Below, in pieces: positions 58,738 to 64,000 of a stretch of 64,000 nucleotides of DNA. Source of the stretch: DASQFQ01 sp038238015 (GTDB lineage Bacteria; Actinomycetota; Thermoleophilia; Solirubrobacterales; Solirubrobacteraceae). The notes under the pieces were generated by a model. It saw only the letters and a list, made by a program, of their open reading frames with translations, did no database searches and was not told the DNA's origin. Position numbers and translations under genes: made by a program. Positions within the stretch are counted from its first letter, which is position 1, and the number at the start of each line of letters is the position of its first letter. The stretch is from assembly GCA_038238015.1 (NCBI GenBank), contig JBBRYA010000003.1, positions 45,685-109,684 of the forward strand. Direction: 5' to 3'.

Positions 58738-59276
58738 GCCGCGCCGCGGTGTTCCTCGATCGCGACGGCGTGCTCAACGCGGCCGAGGTGCGCGACGGCC
58801 GGCCCCACCCGCCGGCCGATGCCGCCGCGGTCGCCGTGCTCCCAGGCGCAGCGGCAGCGTGTCGCGAGCTCGCCGCCGCCGGGCTCGCGCTGATCGTGAT
58901 CACCAACCAGCCCGACATCGCTCGCGGAACCACGAGCACGGCCCAGGTGAAGGCGATCAATGACCGCCTGCGCGCCGAGTTGCCGCTCGATGACGTGGTC
59001 GTCTGCCCGCACGACGACGCCGACGGCTGCGAATGCCGCAAGCCGCAGCCGGGCATGATCCTCGCTGCCGCCCGCCGCTGGGAAATCGACCTGTCCCGCA
59101 GCGTCACGGTGGGGGACCGCTGGCGCGACGTGGCGGCGGGCCGCGCCGCCGGCACTCGTACCGTGTACCTGGACCGAGGCTACGATGAGCCGTCAGCCGA
59201 GGGCCAGGACCTGACCGTAAACCAGCTCCAGGAGAGCGTGCCATGGATCATCCGAACGGCCGTACCGAGGCGCTGA
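58734..59276 (+). CDS. gmhB: D-glycero-D-manno-heptose bisphosphate phosphatase (HAD family)
   Basis: 180 aa. AVFLDRDGVLN supplies the HAD nucleophile Asp9 and Asp11, VITNQPDIARGTTSTAQVKA is motif II, CPHDDADGCECRKPQPGMI is the zinc loop (Cys91, His93, Cys99, Cys101), and VTVGDRWRDVAAGRAAGTRT is motif IV. It removes the 7-phosphate from heptose 1,7-bisphosphate before nucleotide activation. The 3' end overlaps the transaldolase gene by 34 nt. Confidence 0.92.
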   Translation: MSRAAVFLDRDGVLNAAEVRDGRPHPPADAAAVAVLPGAAAACRELAAAGLALIVITNQPDIARGTTSTAQVKAINDRLRAELPLDDVVVCPHDDADGCECRKPQPGMILAAARRWEIDLSRSVTVGDRWRDVAAGRAAGTRTVYLDRGYDEPSAEGQDLTVNQLQESVPWIIRTAVPRR

Positions 59277-60004
59277 CGTTGGAGCGCGGCCTGACCGCAG
59301 AGGATCTGCGGGTCAAGATCTTCGCCGACGGCGCAGAGCTGGCGGGCTGCGTGGACCTCTACGCCAACCCGCTCGTAGCGGGCTTCACCACCAACCCGAC
59401 GCTGATGAACAAGGCCGGCATCACGGACTACGAGGCCTTCGCGCACCAGCTGCTCGAGGCGATCCCCGACCGGCCGATCTCCTTCGAGGTGTTCTCCGAT
59501 GACCTCGCCGCGATGGAGCGCCAGGCGCTCAGGATCGCCGGGTGGGGCGAGCACGTCTATGTGAAGATCCCCGTCACCAACACCGAGGGCGTGCGCACCG
59601 ACCGGCAGCTCGAGAAGCTCGCGGCGGCGGGAGTCAAGCTCAACGTCACAGGCCTGATGACCGCCGAGCAGGTGGCATGGGTGGCCGAGGCGGTGCGTGG
59701 CGACGCGCCAGCCTGCATCTCGGTGTTCGCCGGGCGGATCGCCGACACCGGCCGCGACCCGCTCCCGATCATGACGCGCTCGCTCGAGCTCATCGCCGAC
59801 CAGCCGAACGTCGAGCTGATCTGGGCGAGCCCGCGCGAGATCCTCAACGTCGTGCAGGCCCACCAGATCGGCTGCCACATCATCACGGTGACCCACGACC
59901 TGCTCAAGAAGCTCGGCGGCCTGGGCAAGGACCTCGACCGGTTCTCGCTGGAGACCGTGAAGATGTTCCGCTCCGACGCGCTCGCCGCGGGCTACGACCT
60001 GTAG
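59243..60004 (+). CDS. Transaldolase
   Basis: 253 aa. IFADGAELAGCVDLYANPLV, AGFTTNPTLMNKAGI, VYVKIPVTNTEGVRTDRQLE (Schiff-base Lys108), KLNVTGLMTAEQVAWV, ISVFAGRIADTGRDP and GCHIITVTHDLLKKL identify a transaldolase of the short (TalC/FSA-like) type. It can form sedoheptulose 7-phosphate from fructose 6-phosphate and erythrose 4-phosphate, feeding GmhA; placing it inside the heptose operon suggests a dedicated supply. AGGAGA at 59230-59235 is a good Shine-Dalgarno for ATG 59243, inside the gmhB end. Confidence 0.9.
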   Translation: MDHPNGRTEALTLERGLTAEDLRVKIFADGAELAGCVDLYANPLVAGFTTNPTLMNKAGITDYEAFAHQLLEAIPDRPISFEVFSDDLAAMERQALRIAGWGEHVYVKIPVTNTEGVRTDRQLEKLAAAGVKLNVTGLMTAEQVAWVAEAVRGDAPACISVFAGRIADTGRDPLPIMTRSLELIADQPNVELIWASPREILNVVQAHQIGCHIITVTHDLLKKLGGLGKDLDRFSLETVKMFRSDALAAGYDL

Positions 60005-60009
60005 GACGG

Positions 60010-61524
60010 ATGACCGCGGTGCGGGCACAATGGGCGCGCTGGCGCGCGCTGCTGGGCCAGCACCGCTGGCTGCTGGGGATCCTGGCCGCCGCGCTGGTGC
60101 TGCGCGTCGCCACGACCATCGCCTACCGGCCGATGCTCGTGGAGATCAACGACGTCTGGGGCTATCTGAACCTGAGCCGGGACCTCGACCTGCGGCGCCA
60201 CTTCGTCGAGGCCCCCGACCGTCCGCTCGGCTATCCGCTCGCCCTCTGGCTGCTCGCGCGCCCCGGCTTCCACGTCGGTCTCGTCACGGCCCTGCAGCAC
60301 CTTGCCGGCCTGGCAACCGGCGTGCTGGCCTACGTCGTGCTTCTGCGCTTCGGCGTGCGCCGCTGGATGGCGGTGGCCGCGGCAGCGGTGGTGCTGCTCG
60401 ACTGCTACGCGATCGCGCTCGAGCAGGCGCTGATGCCCGAGGCGTTCTACACCTTCGCGCTGATGGCCTCCTGCGTGCTGGTGGCCACGCAGCGCAGCTC
60501 GCGGTGGCCGTTGGTCCTCGCCGGTCTGCTGCTCGGCGCCGCTGCGGCGCTGCGGCTCTCGGCACTCGTCGCGATCCCGGCCTGGGCGCTGTTCCTTGCG
60601 CTGCGACACTGGCGCCGCCCAGGCCTGCTGGCGGCGGCCGCCGTCGCGCTGGCGATCCCGCTCGGCGCCTACGTCGGCGCCCACGCGAGCGCAACCGGGC
60701 GGATCGGTTTCGCCGACGCGTCGGGCTTCTTCCTCTACGGTCGCGTCGGCCACCTCGCCGACTGCCGACGTATGGACGTCCCGCCCGGGACGCGGGCGCT
60801 GTGCCCGACGCCGGCGGAGCGGATCGACGATCCCGGCTTCTACATCTGGGACCAGCAGTCGCCCGCGCGGCGCCTGCTCGGCGGCTGGGGGTCGACGCCG
60901 GAGAAGCAGGCGGCCAACGACGCGCTCGTGGGCAGCTTCGCCCGCGCCACCATCCGCAGCCGGCCGCTCGCCTACGCCGGGCTCGTGGCGCGCGACTTCT
61001 CCTACTTCTTCACTCCGGGAATCAAGAAATGGTCGTTCGAGGGCTCGCTCGCGCTGCCGTCGTCGGTGGACCCCGACCCCGGCCCGCTGGGCGAGTCGGT
61101 CTGGCGCGGCTATCGCAACCATGCCCGCTACCCGGCGCCGCTGTTGAACGGCCTCTGGCACGTGCTGCGCACGCCGCGCTGGCTGCTCGCGATCGGGGTG
61201 CTCGCGGCGCTGGTGTCGCTGGCGCTCGGGCTGGTGGGCGCCGTGGGTCGGCGGCCGGTGCCCGGCTTCCGGCGGCGCGAGACGCTGCTGTTCGCCGGCG
61301 TGCCGCTGGCGACGCTCTTGGTGACCGCTGCGACCGCGCAGTTCGGGATCCGCTACGTGGTGGGCGTCGCGCCGCTGCTGCTCGTGGCCGGCATCCTGGC
61401 GGCTGAGGACCTGCTCAGCGGGACGCGCTGGGCACACCCGCGCCCGCCCCGCGCGCTCCCGGTGCGGGCCGCCGGAGAGGTCACCGTGCGCCCTCCGGCG
61501 CCGGTCGAGCACAGCCACGCGTAG
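60010..61524 (+). CDS. GT39-like membrane glycosyltransferase, last gene of the heptose operon
   Basis: 504 aa. The first outer loop LVEINDVWGYLNLSRDLDLR has the GT-C Asp, followed by DRPLGYPLALWLLARPGFHV. About ten helices (GLVTALQHLAGLATGVLAYV, MAVAAAAVVLLDCYAIALEQ) precede a large exported region (about 225-370). It probably transfers a polyprenyl-phosphate sugar, possibly heptose, outside the membrane. It begins 5 nt after the transaldolase stop and appears to close the polysaccharide locus. Confidence 0.78.
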   Translation: MTAVRAQWARWRALLGQHRWLLGILAAALVLRVATTIAYRPMLVEINDVWGYLNLSRDLDLRRHFVEAPDRPLGYPLALWLLARPGFHVGLVTALQHLAGLATGVLAYVVLLRFGVRRWMAVAAAAVVLLDCYAIALEQALMPEAFYTFALMASCVLVATQRSSRWPLVLAGLLLGAAAALRLSALVAIPAWALFLALRHWRRPGLLAAAAVALAIPLGAYVGAHASATGRIGFADASGFFLYGRVGHLADCRRMDVPPGTRALCPTPAERIDDPGFYIWDQQSPARRLLGGWGSTPEKQAANDALVGSFARATIRSRPLAYAGLVARDFSYFFTPGIKKWSFEGSLALPSSVDPDPGPLGESVWRGYRNHARYPAPLLNGLWHVLRTPRWLLAIGVLAALVSLALGLVGAVGRRPVPGFRRRETLLFAGVPLATLLVTAATAQFGIRYVVGVAPLLLVAGILAAEDLLSGTRWAHPRPPRALPVRAAGEVTVRPPAPVEHSHA

Positions 61525-61563
61525 CCCTCGGCGGCCCCGGGGCGGCCGCGACCTGAGGGTTGC

Positions 61564-61569
61564 CACAAT
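61564..61569 (+). promoter_or_regulatory. Possible -10 box CACAAT before ctaA
   Basis: CACAAT ends 10 nt before ATG 61580. It overlaps an in-frame ATG at 61568, so if it is a promoter the latter is not the start. Confidence 0.3.
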
Positions 61570-61579
61570 GCTCGGGCAG

Positions 61580-62572
61580 ATGCCGACCCTCGCCCCCCGG
61601 ACCTACCATCGCGTCGCGGAGCTCGCCCTCGCCGCGCTGACGCTGATCGTCTTCACCGGCGCCGCCGTGCGCCTCACGGGCTCAGGCCTGGGCTGCCCGG
61701 ACTGGCCCAAGTGCTACGGAGGCGTCGCGCCGCCGCTGGAGACCCACGCCTGGATCGAGTACGGCAACCGCCTGATCTCCGGCCTGGTAGGCCTGGCCGC
61801 GGTGGCAGCGGGCGCGTTGGCGCTCCGCCGCCGGCCCTTCCGCCGCGACCTCGCGCTGCTGGGCGCGCTGCTGCCGCTCGGCGTGGTGAGCCAGGCCGTC
61901 CTCGGCGGCTTCACGGTGCGCAACCACCTCGCCCCGGGCTTCGTGATGGCCCACTACGCGCTCTCGATGCTGATCCTCGTCGCCGCGGTCGCGCTCGCCT
62001 GGCGCGCGGGCCACGAGCCCGGAGAGCGCCCCCGCAGTGGCGACCAGCTCAGCGTCTGGGCGGCGCGCGCGCTGCTGCCGCTCGGCGCGCTGACGATCTT
62101 CTTCGGCACGGCGGCGACTGCGGCGGGCCCGCACGCCGGGGGCGCGGGGACGGGCGACACCATCGACCGGCTGGAGTGGAAGGGCTCGGGCACGCTGTCC
62201 TGGGCGATCCACCAGCACGGGACCCTGGCGACCGTGCTCGGGCTTGCGGCCGTCGGCGTGTTCTTCCTGCTGCGCCGCCGCGGCGCGGACCCGGAGGCTC
62301 GCCGCGCCGTCGCGGCGGTCTGCGTCCTGCTCGCCGTGCAGGGCACGGTCGGGGCGATCCAGTACGCGCTCCACGTGCCGGCCGAGATCGTCTGGGTCCA
62401 CGTCGCGCTCGCCGCGCTGACGTGGCTGGCGCTGCTGTGGTCGGTCGCCGCTGCGGGGCGCCTCGCCCCGCAGCGCGAGCGCGCTCAGCTGCGCTTCCAG
62501 CCCCCGCCGAAGAATCGCCCGAGCCGGCCCGAGGAGGGGTTGGCGCGGTACTCGGGCGCCCCGCGCTCGTAG
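61580..62572 (+). CDS. ctaA: Heme A synthase (COX15/CtaA family)
   Basis: 330 aa from ATG 61580; ATG 61568 adds four residues. Eight helices with the conserved RLTGSGLGCPDWPKCYGG loop (Cys pair), WIEYGNRLISGLVGLAAVAA (first His/Glu region), APGFVMAHYALSMLIL, SWAIHQHGTLATVLGLAAVG and EIVWVHVALAALTWLALLWS, with His ligands in each half. It oxidises the C8 methyl of heme O to make heme A for cytochrome oxidase. It marks the change to housekeeping genes. The 3' end overlaps the PRC-barrel gene by 88 nt. Confidence 0.93.
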   Translation: MPTLAPRTYHRVAELALAALTLIVFTGAAVRLTGSGLGCPDWPKCYGGVAPPLETHAWIEYGNRLISGLVGLAAVAAGALALRRRPFRRDLALLGALLPLGVVSQAVLGGFTVRNHLAPGFVMAHYALSMLILVAAVALAWRAGHEPGERPRSGDQLSVWAARALLPLGALTIFFGTAATAAGPHAGGAGTGDTIDRLEWKGSGTLSWAIHQHGTLATVLGLAAVGVFFLLRRRGADPEARRAVAAVCVLLAVQGTVGAIQYALHVPAEIVWVHVALAALTWLALLWSVAAAGRLAPQRERAQLRFQPPPKNRPSRPEEGLARYSGAPRS

Positions 62573-62820
62573 TCGCCCAAGGCGGCGGCGGCCTCGGCGT
62601 TGATGCTCAGCACCACGCGCCGCTCGTAGATGCGCGCCACCTCGGGCGCGTCCACCCAGACCCGCCGCTCGCCGGCGCGCATGACGATGCCGTCGAAGAT
62701 GTTCTCCTTGGCGTTGTCGACCACACGCTCGACCGTGCCCAGCGCCCGCTCGTCGGAGGACACGATCGCCGTTCCCGGCGCGAGCGCGGTGTAGGCGATC
62801 GGGTCCCCGTAGTCGCTCAT
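62485..62820 (-). CDS. PRC-barrel-like domain protein
   Basis: 111 aa. AYTALAPGTAIVSSDERALG, TVERVVDNAKENIFDGIVMR and RVWVDAPEVARIYERRVVLS form the beta strands of a PRC-barrel domain; the C-terminus is Gly/Arg-rich (SSGRLGRFFGGGWKRS). Function unknown; related domains bind RNA or act in stress responses. ATG 62820 has TAGCCT 8 nt upstream. Confidence 0.75.
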   Translation of the reverse strand: MSDYGDPIAYTALAPGTAIVSSDERALGTVERVVDNAKENIFDGIVMRAGERRVWVDAPEVARIYERRVVLSINAEAAAALGDYERGAPEYRANPSSGRLGRFFGGGWKRS

Positions 62821-62828
62821 CGCCGCCG

Positions 62829-62834
62829 AGGCTA
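62829..62834 (-). promoter_or_regulatory. -10 box TAGCCT of the PRC-barrel gene, overlapping the upstream stop
   Basis: On the minus strand TAGCCT (62834-62829) starts with the TAG that also ends the carbonic anhydrase gene. Confidence 0.45.
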
Positions 62835-63323
62835 CGACACCTCGCGCAGCTTGCCGGTCTCGACCTCGAAGACGAAGCCGCGCACAGAGTCCTTGTTCGG
62901 GATGAACGGGCTCGACTTGATGCGCTCGATCGACTCGCGAACGTTGGTGTCCAGGTCGGCGAACGCCTCGGCCTTCCACTCGGGCTTGGTTCCCGTGTCG
63001 TCCTCGAGGGACTTGCTGAAGTCCTCGTCGGTGAACGTGAGCATCCCGCAGTCGGTGTGGTGGATGAGCACGATCTCCTCGGTGCCGAGCAGGCGCTGGG
63101 AGATCGCGAGCGACCGGATCTCGTCGTCGGTCACGACGCCGCCCGCGTTGCGGATCACGTGCGCTTCCCCCTCCTGCAGGCCGAGGATGCCGTAGGGGTT
63201 CAGCCGCGCGTCCATGCAGGCGAGCACGGCGAGCTTCTTGGCGGGCGGCAGCGGCAGGTCGCCCTTGTCGAAGTTGGCCGCGTACTCCTCGTTGTTGCGC
63301 AGCAGCTCGTCGGTCGTGCTCAT
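62832..63323 (-). CDS. Beta-class carbonic anhydrase
   Basis: 163 aa. Zinc ligands Cys36 (VLACMDARLNP; Asp38-Arg40 dyad), His89 and Cys92 (VLIHHTDCGMLTF) are all present, with AHVIRNAGGVVTDDEIRSLA between. This short type matches the mycobacterial Rv1284-like group. It interconverts CO2 and bicarbonate in the cytoplasm. ATG 63323 has GAGGA 6 nt upstream, so this gene uses a normal leader; TACATT near 63350 is a possible -10. Confidence 0.93.
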   Translation of the reverse strand: MSTTDELLRNNEEYAANFDKGDLPLPPAKKLAVLACMDARLNPYGILGLQEGEAHVIRNAGGVVTDDEIRSLAISQRLLGTEEIVLIHHTDCGMLTFTDEDFSKSLEDDTGTKPEWKAEAFADLDTNVRESIERIKSSPFIPNKDSVRGFVFEVETGKLREVS

Positions 63324-63409
63324 CGCGGGTCCTCTTCCGGTCGGTGTCGAAGGACAATGTACAAAAGGCGGTCAGGTTTCCCGCGTTTCTTCCGTAGGCG
63401 ACGCCGCAT

Positions 63410-63415
63410 TAGCCT
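63410..63415 (+). promoter_or_regulatory. -10 box TAGCCT before the gene at 63424
   Basis: TAGCCT ends 8 nt before ATG 63424. Confidence 0.45.
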
Positions 63416-63423
63416 GCCCAACG

Positions 63424-64000
63424 ATGCCCGGCGACGAGACCGACGCCCTCTACACCCTTCCGAGCGACGAGTTCGTCGCGGCGCGCGACGCGCTGGCCAA
63501 GCGGCTGCGCGCCGACAAGCGCCGCGAGGAGGCCGCCGCGGTCAAGGCCCTGCGCCGGCCGAGCATCGCCGCGTGGGCGGTCAACCAGGCCGTGCGCTCG
63601 GACTCCGCCGCGCTGCGCGAGCTGCTCGACGCGGGCGCCGTCCTGCGCACGGCCCACGAGGCGCTGATGGCCGGCAGCGGCGGCCCTGACGACGTGCGCG
63701 CGGCGTCCGAGCGCGAGCGCGACGCCGTCCGTGCGCTCGCCCGCGCCGCCGCCGCGGCGCTGGGGCCGGCGGCGACGCAGGCCACGACCGAGAAGGTCCG
63801 CGAGACCCTGCACGCGGCAGCGGCCGACGAGGCGCTGCGCGAGCGGCTCGAGCAGGGGCGCCTCGAGCGCGAGGCGAGCGGCGGCGTCGCGGGGTGGCCG
63901 GCGGTCGCGGAGGTGGCAGCGCCCGCGCCGCGCAAGCCCGCCGCGAAGCCCGCCGCGAAGCAGCGCGCGCCGGCCGCGAAGCGGCCCGACCGCGCCGCCG
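63424..64000 (+). CDS. Unknown helical protein with Lys/Ala/Pro-rich tail (3' end outside window)
   Basis: 192 codons visible and still open at the edge. ALYTLPSDEFVAARDALAKR, LRADKRREEAAAVKALRRPS and IAAWAVNQAVRSDSAALREL form an amphipathic helical region, which I have the impression recurs in high-GC actinobacteria without a known function. From about residue 165 the sequence becomes RKPAAKPAAK-type repeats, like histone H1 or HU-like tails, suggesting DNA or polyanion binding. Its divergent neighbour is the carbonic anhydrase gene. Confidence 0.7.
   Translation, partial: MPGDETDALYTLPSDEFVAARDALAKRLRADKRREEAAAVKALRRPSIAAWAVNQAVRSDSAALRELLDAGAVLRTAHEALMAGSGGPDDVRAASERERDAVRALARAAAAALGPAATQATTEKVRETLHAAAADEALRERLEQGRLEREASGGVAGWPAVAEVAAPAPRKPAAKPAAKQRAPAAKRPDRAA

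Noticed and set aside
1..64000. CRISPR arrays, tRNA, rRNA, insertion sequences
   Set aside because: I saw no regularly spaced repeats, no tRNA-like or rRNA sequence and no transposase. The intein is the only clear mobile element. A computed scan could still find a small RNA I missed.

Overview
The window looks like a chromosomal piece of a high-GC actinobacterium, most plausibly class Thermoleophilia (Solirubrobacterales-like). That assignment is an inference from the very high GC, GTG/TTG starts, dense 4-nt stop/start overlaps, -10 boxes placed directly before start codons, and the kinds of proteins present; no rRNA or single diagnostic marker is in the window. I saw no tRNA, rRNA or CRISPR array.

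Almost the whole window (about 1-61.5 kb) is a cell-surface polysaccharide / protein-glycosylation locus. (1) 1-16.7 kb: a methyltransferase-rich block, by eye less GC-rich than the rest, with giant multi-domain glycosyltransferases, a long coiled-coil protein and eight SAM-methyltransferase domains (one a truncated remnant). (2) 16.7-18.15 kb: a decay scar holding a frameshifted secreted glycosidase-like gene, a TauE/SafE fragment and a cysD fragment. (3) 18.15-20.1 kb: a GDP-mannose 4,6-dehydratase gene interrupted in frame by a 319-aa intein with a LAGLIDADG-type endonuclease. (4) 20.2-31.7 kb: a GT26 enzyme, a Wzx-like flippase, GT4/GT2 enzymes, a methyltransferase and a secreted HExxH protein, interleaved with three toxin-antitoxin-like modules (XRE + nucleotidyltransferase, RHH + RelE-like, AbiEi-like + DUF559). 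(5) 31.8-39.4 kb: a GT operon with DUF2304, a DUF2142 membrane protein, and a Wzm/Wzt ABC exporter. (6) 39.4-53.6 kb: two SDR epimerases (one CDP-paratose/tyvelose-epimerase-like), GTs, flippase-like and GT-C-like membrane proteins, two GT2/GT4 fusions in mirrored domain order, a methyltransferase and GtrA. (7) 53.6-61.5 kb: a tightly coupled operon carrying a nearly full GDP-D-glycero-D-manno-heptose route (transaldolase, GmhA, HddA, GmhB, HddC) with its own GT, methyltransferase and epimerase. (8) 61.5-64 kb: housekeeping flank with CtaA, a PRC-barrel protein, a beta-carbonic anhydrase and a partial gene with a Lys/Ala-rich tail.

The genes fit together as follows. Nucleotide sugars (GDP-heptose, a GDP-6-deoxy-hexose and probably a CDP-dideoxyhexose) are made in the cytoplasm. 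Many GT2/GT4 enzymes assemble them and many methyltransferases probably decorate or cap them. Export is by Wzx-like and Wzm/Wzt routes, with polyprenyl-phosphate sugar/GT-C systems (GT2, DUF2304, GtrA, large membrane proteins) acting at the outer face. Non-operonic genes nearly all carry a TANNNT box 6-12 nt before the start codon, which suggests leaderless or very short-leader mRNAs; genes inside operons are joined by GTGA/ATGA/TTGA overlaps. Several convergent gene pairs overlap or abut at their 3' ends, leaving no room for separate intrinsic terminators.
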